Below are positions 1 to 11,475 of a stretch of DNA of 64,000 bases, piece by piece. The notes under the pieces are model-generated. The model worked only from the letters and a program-made list of their open reading frames with translations. It was not told the DNA's origin and did no database searches. Origin of the DNA: Otatea glauca (Eukaryota > Streptophyta > Magnoliopsida > Poales > Poaceae); assembly GCA_036346275.1 (NCBI GenBank), contig CM070726.1, positions 28,307,410 to 28,371,409 on the forward strand, given 5' to 3'. Position 1 is the stretch's first letter. Each line of letters starts with the position of its first letter. The translations under genes and the position numbers were made by a program.

Positions 1-1763
1 CTAGTAGAATCATCTATTAAGGTCATGAAATATCTCTTTTCGCCTTTTGTCAACACACCGTTCATCTCGCACAGATCCGAGTGAACTAGTTCTAATGGTG
101 CCAAACTCCTCGCCTCTGCTGCCTTGTGAGGCTTGCGAGTTTGCTTAGATTGCACACATACTTGGCACTTAGAACCTTTGACATAAGTAAACTTCAGGAT
201 TAAACTCATACTGGCAAGCCGTGTCATGCAACTAAGATTAATATGACAAAGTCATGAATGCCAAACATTAGACTCATCATTACATACATGATTCACCACA
301 TTATTACACATGTCTGATAACGAAAAGCAGAACAAACCTTTGCACTCATAGCCTTTACCAATAAAAGATCCAAATCTGGATACAACACATTTATTGGACT
401 CAAAAACTAGCTTATAACCATCTCTACATAATAGAGATCCACTGACAAGGTTCTTATTAATCGTAGGTACATGTTGTACGTTCTTCAGTCGTACGACCTT
501 GCCTGAAGTGAACTTCAGATCAACCGTGCCAACCCCACGCACAAATGCATGCGATCCATTACCCATCAGCACAGAGGAAGTCCTTGTGATCTGGTAAGAA
601 GAAAACAGAGATTTGTTAGCACATACATGTATATTGGCCCCAGTGTCAACCCACCAATCTGGTGAATGACATACTGAAAGAACAAGAGGTACTGTTACGT
701 ACCTGGATGCTCCCTCTTCAGTATTACCAATGACAATGTTGGCAGACTTTTTCTACTTGTCTTTGCGCTCAGTGCATTCCTTAGCCCAGTGGCCAGGTTT
801 TTCGCATACAAAGCAGTCTCCCTTCCCTTTATTCTTCTTCTTCTTGAAGCTAGTAGTCTGGTTGGCTTTATTGTTGTTATCAGCCTTGTTCTTATTTTTC
901 TTTTGGGATTGAAAATTCCTTTTCTGCACCAAATTGTCACTGGAATTTCCCTCATGTCCCTTTCCACGAATATCCTTTGCCCTCGCCTTCTCCTCAACAT
1001 CAAGAGACCCAATCAAGTCAGCGATGCTGAACTGTTGTCTCTTATGTTTTAGAGAAGTGGAAAAATCCCTCCAAGAGAGTGGCAGTTTCGCAATGATACA
1101 TCCTGCCACAAACTTGTCAGGCAATACGCATGGAAAGTGCTCAAGCTCCTTTGCAAGCGACGGAAGCTCATGAGCTTGTTCTACTACAGAACGGTCGTCG
1201 ACCATCTTGTAGTCATGAAACTGCTCCATGACATACAGCTCACTGCCTGCATCTGAGACCCCAAATTTGGCCTTAAGAGCATCCCATAATTGTTTAGCAG
1301 AAGATAAGATCATGTACACATCCACTAGGTTTTCTCCTAGAACGCTTATAACGGCACCTTTGAACAGATTATCGGCAGCCTCAAACACTTTCTCCTCATC
1401 AGGAGATAGCGCCCCTTCAGGCTTGCCTTGTGCCACATAATACACGTTCATGGTAGTCAACCAAAGAATCATCCTTGCACGCCAACGTTTGTAGTTCACA
1501 CCAACGAACACATTGGGCTTTAGTGCAGCAGCGAAGCCAGTAACCGAAAAATTCCTATTATACGATTTTTGGATTGTTGAGAAACTAGGCATTTTTCGGT
1601 TTAATTTAATCCACATAAAAACATTATATAACATGACATCTAGCATGGTGATCACATAGCAAACAGCAAGTGTATAACTCAACACAAGAGTCTGCAGATT
1701 ATACCCTTGAGCGGGGCCAGTGCCGGTGGCACCAGAGGCGCTATTCTGCAGATCAGTCGACAT
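1..1763 (-). pseudogene. Ty1-copia gag-protease-integrase (5' part, runs off window)
   Basis: Plant Ty1-copia polyprotein read right to left. The gag starts at the ATG ending at 1763 and runs to about 753. It ends with an intact CCHC zinc knuckle (CFVCEKPGHWAKEC), which packages the RNA. The protease follows; its active site reads WWVDTGANIHV near 640-650, so the catalytic Asp is kept. A pre-integrase region lies at 252-572, and 1-110 begins the integrase (ELVHSDLCEMN). Two in-frame stops are seen, just after the gag (about 752) and after NVWHS (about 252); the second sits where copia elements usually carry Arg, so CGA to TGA is likely. The rest of pol lies outside the window. Otherwise the frame is well kept, so this looks like one of the younger copia copies here. 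Family is certain; lineage is not assigned. Confidence 0.88.
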
Positions 1764-1799
1764 GATCGCAGTTTGTCGTAGTAGTCGAACGAATTTGAA

Positions 1800-2523
1800 C
1801 CAGTGTAGACGGTTGTTGCAGTGCCGATTTTGACGATGGAGCAGTCATGCGGTCTTCGCGTTCCCCAAAAATCGTATTCGCTTTCTATTCCGCAGCAGGA
1901 ACACAAGAGAACGACGATTTCGGAGGCCTGCTCACTCTGGTTCTTGTGCGCGCAGGAGGCTAAGCCAGGAATATCCTTGGCAGCAGCACAGCAGCAGATT
2001 TTGGATGAGGAGGAGGTGTTGTCTCTGTTGTTTACACAGGAGAGAAGGGCGCCCTTTTATAGGCATCAGGAGAGGAAGCCATCAACCGTTACAAGTAACC
2101 GATGTTGATTATGACCCAGCCATCAACCACGTCCGTTCATCGTAATCGGCGGCGACATCGGTCATAAACCGCCATGTCCGTTATCGTAATCGACGGCGTT
2201 CTGGTCATAAACCGGCCACATTGATCACTGAAACGGCAAAAACAAACCGCTCCCGCCCAGCACATCACGTCCGGACTGGCCTACGCCACGCCGTGCTCGA
2301 CTCGACTCGACTCGCACACGCCATGCCACACCACGGCTCGGCTCGGCGCGCGCACGCGCGTGTGGCACCGCCTTTTCCTTTTTCCAACCTCACAACAAAT
2401 GGACAACAGTCTAAACTATTTAAGTTGGTCAAACCTTCTCTCATCTACCCATGTGGGAATAATATCCTCATAACTCCTAGTATTGCACATGGGCCTTGGG
2501 ATTTATTGGGCCAAAAACTAACA
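1800..2523 (-). repeat. 5' LTR of the minus-strand copia element (inner end approximate)
   Basis: Read on the minus strand, the sequence starts TGTTAGTTTTTGGCCC at 2523, a typical TG LTR start, and abuts an unrelated copia fragment at 2524. A TATAAAAG box on the minus strand lies at 2054-2061. Two near-identical direct copies of a block containing CGATTACGATAACGGAC lie at about 2130-2215 and could be enhancer repeats. The inner end between LTR and gag was not fixed; no clear primer-binding site was found, so 1800 is an estimate. Confidence 0.65.
2054..2061 (-). promoter_or_regulatory. TATA box of the copia LTR promoter
   Basis: The minus strand reads CTATAAAAGGGCGCCC here, about 290 bases upstream of the gag ATG and inside the presumed LTR, where the retrotransposon promoter should be. 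Confidence 0.6.
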
Positions 2524-3201
2524 TAATGTTCGGAAGTATTGTTGGGAGCTTAAGATATTTGTAAATACAAAACCGTACATAGCTTATGCAATTAGAATTG
2601 TAAGTCGCTACATGGAGGCACCTACAACACTGCATATGGCAGCTATGAAGCAAATCTTGTGGTATATAAAAGGAACTCTGAAGTTTGGGTGTGTGTATGC
2701 ACGCCAAGAAAAAGGAGGGAGAAACTGTTATTACAGGTTATATTGATAGTGATTTGGCTGGGGGATTTGGATGATCGAAAAAGTACATCAGGTATAGCTT
2801 TCTTTCTTGGAGATAACCTAATAAGTTAGATATCTCAGAAGAAAACAGTAGTTGCATTATCTTCATGCGAGGCAGAGTATATCGCAGCAACTACTGGAGT
2901 ATTTCAGGGAGTTTGGCTCGGAAGTTTGGTAGCAGATTTGTTGAATCGGCAGGAGACGAAAGTCGTACTGAAGGTGGATAACAAGTCAGCCATATCGTTG
3001 TGCAAGAACCCAGTTTATCATGATCGGAGCAAACAAATAGACACCAGATATCATTATATACGAGATTGTGTTGAAAAGGGCAAGCTAGAGGTTGAGCATA
3101 TCTCCACACAAGATCAGCTTGCAGATGTTTTGACCAAAGCTTTGGGAAGAACAAAGTTTGCTGAGTTGCGTCAAAGACTTGGTGTCTTAGAAATGAATTG
3201 A
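2524..3201 (+). pseudogene. Ty1-copia reverse transcriptase end and RNase H fragment
   Basis: The 3' end of a copia pol gene. Residues like GSIVGSLRYLVNT and VSRYMEAPTT mark the reverse-transcriptase/RNase H junction (2526-2700). From 2926 to 3201 an open frame carries the RNase H C-terminus (KVDNKSAISLCKNPVYHDRS, then QLADVLTKALG), which removes RNA from the RNA-DNA hybrid. A frameshift near 2735 and an in-frame stop near 2826 split it. The 5' part is missing: the sequence starts abruptly where the minus-strand copia LTR ends, so that element probably inserted here and the rest lies left of the window. Confidence 0.85.
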
Positions 3202-3210
3202 GAGAAACAA

Positions 3211-3226
3211 GATTAAGGGGGAGATT
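3211..3226 (+). other. polypurine tract of the plus-strand copia
   Basis: A purine-rich stretch (AAGGGGGAGA) lies just before the 3' LTR and ten bases after the polyprotein stop, the usual primer site for plus-strand DNA synthesis. Confidence 0.8.
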
Positions 3227-3694
3227 TGTTGGTTTAATCTTGTTGTCACTAAGCAAGTTTGTGTTAGTTTTTTGATATTTTCAGAGTTTGTATCAAAATT
3301 CAGAGTTTCAGTTAGAAATGGCAATGTGCCGGATAAGTAACAGTAACCATCGGTTTGGATATGTTTAGTTTAACATATCTAGTCAGTTTTTTTATTAGTT
3401 TGGATTTGGTCTGGAGTCCGAAAGAGTCATTAATTAATCCTGTAATCTATAGCTTTATAAATGAGATGAAAAACAGAAAAGGATGTGAGCTGTTGCACAT
3501 CGCAAAAAACAATCTGGTGTTTCATCCGTCTCTCTCTCTCTCTCTGAACTCAGAAGTTTTGCAGTGTTCAGTTCCTTCGCTGTGTTTTGTGGCAGCGTTG
3601 CTATTTTGTATCAGGCGAAGGTTTCAGTGCTGAACCAGTAGCATTGCTTTGTATTGTTGCGTGAGTTTCAGATCCTGTGCCGATTGTTCCAACA
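3227..3694 (+). repeat. 3' LTR of plus-strand copia (468 bp)
   Basis: It starts TGTTGG directly after the polypurine tract and ends CCAACA, a 6-base perfect terminal inverted repeat. It contains a TC microsatellite at about 3529-3546. No 5' partner is in the window, so the target duplication cannot be checked. A similar GCCGGAT block also occurs in the LTRs at 30002 and 55561, suggesting related families. Confidence 0.85.
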
Positions 3695-4209
3695 AGTATA
3701 TCCTTACTGTTTTGCAGTACAACTTAATAACTGATTGATTTAGTGTATTATTGAAAGCCCTGACAAGCGACGATCTATAAAATCCTGCAACTTTTCCGCC
3801 CAGTTTCATTCAAGTATAATTCACCTGGAACGTATAAAATGTTTTTGCAGATCATTGGTAGAGATTAGTCTAAATTTGGCTATTTTGTCATGTCGAGCAC
3901 CTACTTTTGGCTCTTCTGTATTGATCATGAGCAGTTGCTTTCCTGAAAAGTGCAATTAATGTGACTTCGTTATATGTTGGCTATGTTCCAATATGAGAAC
4001 TCTCTCAATATATCGAGTGAATATACTATACGTCTGTCATACTTTGGGGTAACTACTCCCGACATAGGAGTATTTAGGTAGTGGAAAATTTAGCTTGTCA
4101 AAATAAGTATTATGCGTTTGATGGAAGCATGGTTTTGCATGATTTATTTTGGTGTATAATCTCAGTGACATATCATATTTTCCAAACAGAATGATTCTGC
4201 CGATAATTA
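3695..4209. other. AT-rich stretch with no recognisable gene
   Basis: This lies between the copia LTR and the hAT element. Only short chance frames are seen. The last few tens of bases may belong to the LINE, whose frame resumes at 5114, but this is not provable by eye. Confidence 0.5.
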
Positions 4210-4217
4210 ACCTGGAG

Positions 4218-5105
4218 CAAGGGCGAATCCACCATTGTGGCTGGCTGGGGCGCCAGCCCCACCTCCGGCCGGCCGAATCCCCCTCCTCCAGTATCCTCAA
4301 CGCCAGAAAGAAGCAGAGACGTGGCGTCATGACGGCAAATCGATAGGTTTAGTAACTGTCAACTGGAAGTAAGATGTAATAAGAAAAGTAGAAAACAATA
4401 CTGTCAGGTAAGTGAGTCATCAAAATTAGTCATGGGATCCCTTACTCTCATGGGCTTTCATCTGGTACAGTACTCGGCATCCTTTACTGTAGCGCAGCAC
4501 CAGGAGTTCGAGAGATAAACAGTGTCGGTGTCGTCTTGCAGGCGACAGACCATTGCACGGGCGATCGCGGCCGAAAACGTGCATCACCAAAGGAGAGGAA
4601 TCGGCAGCTCGGAGCACCGTCTAGCCGGCAGCCGAACACGCATCTCCAGAGCCTAGAGAGAAACCAAGGCTCACTCCGTCTAGCCGGCGGCCGAACGCGC
4701 ATCGCTAGAGTCCAGATAGGAACCGAGGCGATCGGCAAGGAAGAGCGACCGAGGACGAGGAGACTCTCAGCTTCGTATTGATCGCTAGGACGAGGACACC
4801 AGAGCCAGACTAATTCGCTAGCGCCACTGATTGCTTTGCTCGGTATAAAAAAATGCCCCAAGCCTCAATGCAATGCCTCGTGCCTGAATGCCTTTTGTTG
4901 TGATAACTGATGTCTAATTTTTGTATTCTATTGCCCCTAGTCTATATTCTATTGACTGATTGATATTTTTGTCTCTCTGATTTGATATGATGAATTTGTA
5001 ATTTGGTTGGCAATATATCGGTAGATGTATCATTAGTATGCGTATGTTGAGTTAGAACTTCGACATAGGAGCCCCACCTCTACTTTCATCCTGGATTCGC
5101 CACTG
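4218..5105. mobile_element. non-autonomous hAT-type DNA transposon, 888 bp
   Basis: Terminal inverted repeats are CAAGGGCGAATCCA at the left and, read inward on the minus strand, CAGTGGCGAATCCA at the right. They are flanked by a perfect 8-bp duplication ACCTGGAG at 4210-4217 and 5106-5113, the size made by hAT transposases. There is no transposase frame. Inside, a GC-rich part (4480-4780) holds two near-identical copies of CCGTCTAGCCGGCrGCCGAA. The CAGTGGCGnATCCAGGAT end resembles Tip100-like plant hAT families (recalled, not searched). It sits in LINE sequence. Confidence 0.9.
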
Positions 5106-5113
5106 ACCTGGAG

Positions 5114-5636
5114 CTTGCTGAAGGTTTATCGATCTTGCTGTCGCATGTCGAGGAAAGTGGTAGCTTACAAGAGATTCGAGTGTGTAGAAATGCATGTCAG
5201 TTTTCTCCTTCTTTTGCTGACAACTCCCTGATTCTTGTGAGGGCAGATGTGTCGAATGCCATGTCCTTTTGACAGGTGCTGGATATGTATTGTGCAACTT
5301 CAGGACAATTTGTAAAGTTTTTTTTAGCCCGAACATGGATGCCATCATTCGTGAGCAGATGTGTGAATGGGTATATTGTCACTGAAGCACTCTCAGACAG
5401 AACGATACCTATGGCTGCTGACGCAGTGGAGCCAAGCGAAGTAATTTCTTTCAACAACTACAAGATAGGGTCTTAGCGCATCAATGGGTGGAAAGAGAAG
5501 ATGCTGTCTTCAGGTGCCAAGGAAATTTTGCTAAAAGTGGTGGCACAAACTATACCATCTTATGCGATGTCGGTATCTAATTAAGAACCCGAAGAAATTT
5601 TGTAAGGGAACTACGGATGTAATTTCTCAGTTTTGC
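5114..5636 (+). pseudogene. LINE (L1-type) reverse transcriptase fragment
   Basis: Three frames carry non-LTR reverse transcriptase blocks. EGLSILLSHVEESGSLQEIR is followed by FADNSLIL (about 5211-5238), a decayed FADD catalytic motif with the second Asp changed to Asn. Then come the CATSGQFV block, NMDAIIREQMCEW and AKEILLKVVAQTIPSY (about 5515-5570). The segment ends near ISQF at 5636, where copia gag sequence takes over. Several frameshifts and stops show it is dead. The same LINE seems to continue at 12740-12955 and 16096-16120. Confidence 0.8.
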
Positions 5637-5674
5637 AAATTAAACTCTTTGGAATTCGAGTGCCTTCACATGAT
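5637..5674 (+). pseudogene. copia gag, left piece (split by Ty3-type element)
   Basis: A short piece reads LEFECLHM, typical of the plant copia gag (UBN2-type) domain, and stops at the LTR of the inserted element. The same frame resumes at 11476 with KESESVVDFAVRL. The bases left of the insert are ATGAT (5670-5674) and right of it ATGAA (11476-11480), a 5-bp target duplication with one change. Confidence 0.75.
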
Positions 5675-6121
5675 TGTGAGACCCCGTTCTTGCAAACAGG
5701 AACCTTCATGTGATTACTGTACTAGTCCCATGATCAGTGGCTAGCACTCACATGTTTACAACATCCATATCACAACCATAAGATATTAAACTGATAAGTA
5801 TGTAATACAAGCGAAAATAATTATACAGAGTTTAAAATTTACAAAGACTGAACAGCGGAAAATAGAGAGTTAAATAACTCCAAAAGCCTCGTGGTTTACC
5901 CGCTAATCCTCAGGCAACTGACTTGGCAAACCTAGGGAAAATCATCGTCAAACACCCCATGCCCTGCGTTAAAGCAAGAATCATCTGGCACGTCACAAGC
6001 TTCGTCCTCTAAGACAGCAGATGCAAGATTGGGTACATTGGTACTCAGCAAGACTTATAGTGTTTAACAAATGCAAATAATTAATCATGCAGGCTAAGCA
6101 AAGGCAAGTTACAAGTTATTT
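5675..6121 (-). repeat. truncated LTR copy (3' end only)
   Basis: It is collinear with 6875-7321 and starts at the same TGTGAGACC end. Homology stops abruptly near 6121, where unrelated internal sequence begins, so the upstream ~4.1 kb of this LTR was lost. Confidence 0.9.
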
Positions 6122-6272
6122 TGAGAAGTCCCATCACTTAGCACCGTGCGTGGTATAGTGCCTCTTGCCACGCACGTTGCCAAGTGGGTCTCCAAAAATG
6201 CCATACGACGACGGGTTTCCAACAACTCTTGCGCTAGCTAAACATAGTGCTTATCTAGACTATTTACAAAGT

Positions 6273-6668
6273 TCACCATAACTCAAGACCATCACTCCTA
6301 ACCTCAGTATGATCTCTATATACATTGTCTCCAACTAAAGGTCTTCCAGGAAAATGGTAGTAGGCTATGTCCAAATCTAGAATCACATGGCGAAGATGGA
6401 TCACAGCTTGATAGGCAGCCTCATTCATCGAAGCATCCATAGATGATCCATATCTGTCAAAACCCCTTTCCCCATCATTGAAAACCGGTCTAGGGGGTAT
6501 GAAAACTCTAGTGGCATACTCCTTCGTCACCGAGCTCAGGTATGCCTGAAATATTACATATCTCGGGGAGCTCTCAAAATGACAATCCTTCATCAGATGG
6601 TGCAACACTCCCATCATTCCACCCAACTCCGGAACGGTCGACTCGTGACAGGGTACATAACGCGTCAT
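6273..6668 (-). CDS. 131-residue ORF in the retroelement internal region, function unknown
   Basis: The longest open frame between the two LTR copies. It contains SPRYVIFQAYLSSVTKEY and later NEAAYQAVIHLRHVILDLD, a pattern I associate with short accessory frames of grass non-autonomous LTR elements, though I cannot name a family. It starts about 205 bases downstream of the primer-binding site on the same strand as the element. It could also be a fragment of a longer gag-like protein. No catalytic motif is seen. Confidence 0.4.
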   Translation of the reverse strand: MTRYVPCHESTVPELGGMMGVLHHLMKDCHFESSPRYVIFQAYLSSVTKEYATRVFIPPRPVFNDGERGFDRYGSSMDASMNEAAYQAVIHLRHVILDLDIAYYHFPGRPLVGDNVYRDHTEVRSDGLELW

Positions 6669-6853
6669 CTACAAAATAAAAAGAAGAGAGGGGATTAATA
6701 ATAGTAATTATGAATAGTTAAGAAACTACAAATAAGAAAATTAGCAAATATGATAAATTTCATTATTAGTAGAGGGTAAAGTTTTAATTATTTTTCAAAT
6801 TAACTTTTCATATCACTAACTAACGACCATTTACACAGGGTTTCCTACAGTCA

Positions 6854-6870
6854 GTGTGGCTCTGATACCA
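6854..6870 (-). other. primer-binding site (initiator tRNA-Met type)
   Basis: The minus strand reads TGGTATCAGAGCCACAC four bases inside the LTR end at 6875. TGGTATCAGAGC is complementary to the 3' end of plant initiator tRNA-Met. It proves that 6875-11475 is the 5' LTR. Confidence 0.9.
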
Positions 6871-6874
6871 ACGC

Positions 6875-9800
6875 TGTGAGACCTCGTTCTTGCAAACAGG
6901 AACCTCCATGTGATTACTGTACTAGTCCCATGATCAGTGGCTAGCACTCACATGTTTACAACATCCATATCACAACCACAAGAAATTAAACTGATAAGTA
7001 TGTATTACAAGCTGAAATAATTATACAGAGTTTAAAATTTACAAAGACTGAACAGCGGAAAATAGAGAGTTAAATAACTCCAAAAGCCTCGTGGTTTGCC
7101 CGCTAACCCTCATGCAACTGACTTGGCAAACCTAGGGAAAATCATCGTCAAACACCCCGTGCCCTCCGTTAAAGCAAGAATCATCTGGCACTTCGCAAGC
7201 TTCGTCCTCTGAGACAGCAGATGCAAGATTGAGTACATTGGTACTCAGCAAGACTTATAGTGTTTAACAAATGCAAATAATTAATCATACAGGCTAAGCA
7301 AAGGCAGCTTACAAGTTATTTTGCAGTTGTATAAACATTTAAAATACCAATACAGTAGATTGAAACATCGCATCTTTAAATAGGCAAGTTGAGGCATAAT
7401 TTGATAAGCAAATATTCAAGTCTTTCAACCCAGTCTACCCGACTGCAAAAGTCCCCGGTGTCTGTCCTTTGACACAAAAGCTAGTTGCAAAATTGGTTTC
7501 CATCCCAAATCCATTTTTCCAGAAAATACCAAAACTTTAACACTGGAATGACTTCACCAAGTGTCCTTGACCATGGACGCGGCTAATCGATTAGATTTAC
7601 ACTCTGCAGAGGTGTACAACTTTACCCACAAGGAATGATCAACCTCTTTTGCCAAGCCAACTGACACACTTCCTTTGGTGTGTCGGCAAGGAGATCATAC
7701 AGAGCCATTATATTATTTAGACATGGCTTTGAACCAGCCCGGGACGTTTGACCCTCGCCATGAATACAGAAACACTCACCTAAGTCGTGGATCCATTTTC
7801 ATCACACCCAACACCACATTTCTGTCCATGGCAAGGCGTACATCGTTGCATTGGTATGTAGAAACCCCTACAAGCAAACCAAACCGGAATGCCTGTGCAA
7901 TCTCCCGCCTTCCTTAGATGCAAAGCCACATCTAAACAACTTAATAGGCTAAGACCCGCCCATACAAGCCCTCGTGTTTGTACAAAATTCTTGGATCTAT
8001 AGAGTCCCATTGCTCGGTCCTTAATTCGACACGGGCGATACTCCACCCTACACTATGTGCGACTCCCTTTGCACCTCCGGTTATTGCCAATAATCGCCCG
8101 CGTCAAACCATTGTTTTATTTTGGGATTTTAACCAAATACCAGCAACATTTTCCAAATGAGGACCATACATTTGTTGAAAAGACTGAAAGAAAACAACAA
8201 TTAGCTTAAGCAAGTATATTATGCTAGCGGTTGTACCCAAAATGGCATTTAGCATGTCTAGTTCAAACTAAGGTCTGCAAGGTTCACATATTCATACAGA
8301 TTGAGGTAATCCATAATTTACAGGATTAACTACAGTTCCAACCCAAATTAGCAGTTCTATGGAGAATTATCCGGATGCATAATACATAGACAAAAACAAC
8401 ATAATGTAGGTAAATTATCAGGCTCGACATGATCAAGGGGTTGCTTGCCTTGCAACTCGCTGTCTAGATCAGGATCTGGATCTGCGACGGAGTTGTCTTC
8501 TTCTTCGAGCACGTCGGATTCTACACGTCGATTAACCGGAAACATAGCAAATATTAAATTTCAATATGGGCAAAAAAAAATAGACAGTAAACCAAATAAA
8601 GATTAACTACAGAAAACAGGAGTATATCTTAGGGTTTGGATTATGAAATTTTAAGACTTCATGATGTAAATAATTATATATTCAAAGTGTTAATACTTAT
8701 TATGATGAACAACATGAGTTTTTCTTGTGGATTATTTATTCTTATATTATGAATTCAAGAGGCTAAAATTGTGAATTCTTATATTTATAACTTCGAATTA
8801 TAGATGCTAAAATTATATAAACTAATAAAATTTAAAACATAAGATAAAGGGGTTGATTAAACTTAGTTTATGAAGCTAGGTTACTAGATTTGTTCATGTA
8901 TTTGAGCCCATAAAATCTATATTTCAACTGGTTAATTTCCTATGCATATTTATATATGCATATATGTATATGTGTGTGTACAATTGACACTTGGGTTACT
9001 TCATAATCTTAGAGGAAATCTCAATTCAGTTTACTCCTTAATCATTTTGGCAAGTTCAACCATTCTACTGCCTTTCTGAAATTCAGAAAATTAAACCTCA
9101 CTCATTTCATATTTCTTTCATACACTTATACATATTCAAATTCTTAGTGTATTGAAAGCAAGATTTAAATAGAAAATGATTCAAGCATGCATAAAAAATA
9201 AATATTTTTATATATTTGGATTCCTGGAAATATAAGGATCCTATAAAAATTAGTTTCATTAACTTCTAAGCTTATTTGCAGAAATTTTGTATAAAGCATA
9301 GCTTTATGCCTTTTATTCAAATTTGAATTTCAAAAATACCCAGGGATCTTTTTCAAAATATTTTGGCATATACTGAATCTACAGAATTTTTCATGAATTT
9401 AGAAATTGGTTTCACTATTTTTGGCCGGATAGTCCAAAAGTTATTGAAGTTTGAATCTACTCGGTTTTTTTGAAAATCTTCAACTTCGGAAATACGCTTT
9501 CGCCATAGGGAAAACGCCTTTCGGCTTTTTGGCGCGCAAGCATTTGAACCTGCCCGGTCGGTCGCGAGTTGACCCTACCGTCGACTAGGCGAAGCGCGCA
9601 TGACTAGTCGAGATCGATACTGGCCCCGATTGTCAGCGACTGGTGAGTCAGAAGACCTCGTGCGACTGACAACTTGACCCCATCCGTCAGCGACTCGAAG
9701 CAGGGAGCTTCGGTCTCCGGCTCGTCGCCGGCGAACTAACTCCGCCGCGGCGGAATGGCCGGCACCTACAGCTTCAGCACAACATCGCGCATCTAATGGT

Positions 9801-11475
9801 GTTGTCCATTCGGCCGGAGGTGGCCGGGAAGGTGGTCGCCACCGCAAGGGTGCGGTGGCGCCATGGCCGAGCAAGGAAAAAGCTCGTCGTCGGCCGAGAT
9901 TTCACCGGTCAAGCATGGCGAGAGCATCAGTGAGTCAAGGATGATCCATTTCACCTAAGTGTGGAGGCGGGGATGGGCCGAAGATGGCTGCCCACGTGCG
10001 CCGGCCGAAAGGAAGAAGAACGCCGGTGGGAGTGTGCTGCAGGTGAAAATAAGTGAAAATTAGGATTGATCAGTGATCTAAGAGGTACGGTGAAGCTTAA
10101 GAACTGAGAAATCCGAAAGATTGTTGCCGATTTGGCTCACTTCACCATTTTCCCCTTTTTCCTGGCTTCTGCGTCAATGGCGGGGGAGAAGAGGATCGGC
10201 AGAGGCGGTGGCTTCAGGAGAAAAGCAAAGAGAGGAGGGGAAGCTCATTGTGACGCAGAACCGGTATTTATAGATGGCGCGAAGTCGTCCTACAGGGTTT
10301 GAACTCGCGAGGTGTGTTGCGGCGGTTCTGTGCTTCGCGGAGGCGAGTAGGCGCGAGATCTTTCAGGCCTAGGGCAGCGCAGTATGGCCGGGTCATGGTG
10401 TGGACAGGCCGAGGACAAGCCGTGGTGACGCACGAGTGCGGCTCGGCAGGATTTGCGCTGAGACGCAGAGGGAGGCCGGCGAAGTCTCGCGAGGGCTCGA
10501 GCTCGCATCGGGCGAGAGGGGAAAAAGGATAGGGGGAAGGCGAAGCCAGAGGCTAACGGGTGGGTCCGACCCCACCGGGAAGCGAGAGAGATTCTCCGGC
10601 TCAACTGCCAGTGCGTCAAGTTGCTACAGCACCCCTGGGCCCGCATGTCAGCGAAACGGATTGGCAAAGGAGATAGACTCCATTCGGAAGCACCATGTGG
10701 GCATTAAAACGGCTATCTAATCACGGTAAAATTTTCTGAAACTTTTTGACCGACATATCCTGTGAGTGTTGATCTTCCAGTTAAATTTTCGGACTGAAAT
10801 ACCCTATAATGAATTTACTAAAAGTCTGACACTGTGCACTGCACAGGATTTGTATTTCGGTATTTTATTTATTTAAGGGTGTAATTCATATAAATTATTT
10901 TCCAAAATTTTTATAAGAGTTCAGTATATGTTATTCATATCTCCATAAAAATTTCAAGTCAAAATATCAAGTGAATATTGTATAAAAATTCTGACTTGAG
11001 GATTTCTAGTTTTTAAATGTCTCTGTTCTTGAATTTTTGAAAGGCTTTGCCGACATGATAAATTCCTGATATTTTTATGAGATGTATATACTGATCTGAG
11101 GGTGATATGGTAATTTTTATGGCTCCTAATAAGTTCCTATTATTTTTCATTAATTCTGACTTCACTGTTTTTAGTCAAAAAGAGACAATCAATTATTTTA
11201 TTTAATTACATTTCAGCACCTAGGATTTTTACTAGATAGTTTTACTGGTTTAACAGCATGAATAAGGTCTCATGGTAATTTTTCCCATTTTTACTTTTAC
11301 CTCTTTAAATTCTTACCATTTCCCATTTAATAATTCTATTTATTGGACTTTTCATATAAAGCATAAATCCAAAGAAAATCCAAATAAAACCAATAATTCT
11401 CAGAAAACTCAGAAATAAATATAGTCAAATCCAAAATATTCATTTTCATTTTATTATATTTTTCGGGATGTTACA
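6875..11475 (-). repeat. complete 5' LTR, 4601 bp
   Basis: Minus strand from TGTAACATCCCG at 11475 to CTCACA at 6875. The 7320-9550 part is AT-rich; 9550-10640 is GC-rich and holds the promoter. The many frames in the GC-rich part on both strands show no recognisable domain and are treated as chance. A longer relative of the same LTR lies at 34486-39870, sharing blocks such as GGCTAATCGATTAGAT. Confidence 0.9.
10265..10272 (-). promoter_or_regulatory. TATA box in the Ty3-type LTR
   Basis: TATAAATA on the minus strand lies at the edge of the GC-rich block, matching the position of the TATA box in the sister LTR at 38671-38678. Confidence 0.6.

Larger units (their letters stand above)
5675..11475 (-). 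mobile_element. Ty3-type LTR element with one complete 4.6-kb LTR and a truncated partner
   Basis: The element lies on the minus strand. A complete LTR covers 6875-11475, followed by a primer-binding site and about 750 bases of internal DNA. A truncated copy of the LTR's last 447 bases follows (5675-6121), ending with the same TGTGAG terminus. The flanks ATGAT/ATGAA look like a 5-bp duplication. No gag-pol is left, so it is either a large retrotransposon derivative (LARD) or an internal deletion of a Ty3/gypsy element. The two LTR 3' parts differ at roughly 18 of 447 positions by eye. It interrupts a copia gag. Confidence 0.85.

Noticed and set aside
4149..4346. Frame crossing the left hAT end
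   Set aside because: It spans a transposon boundary with an exact target duplication, so it cannot be an original gene.
4484..4861. 125-residue minus-strand frame in the hAT element
   Set aside because: GC-rich with internal repeats and no transposase motif; the element is non-autonomous.
6854..6870. Possible tRNA gene remnant
   Set aside because: Only the 3'-end complement is present, placed as a retrotransposon primer-binding site.
9575..10720. Several open frames on both strands in GC-rich DNA
   Set aside because: They overlap each other, lie inside an LTR and show no domain; openness is explained by base composition.
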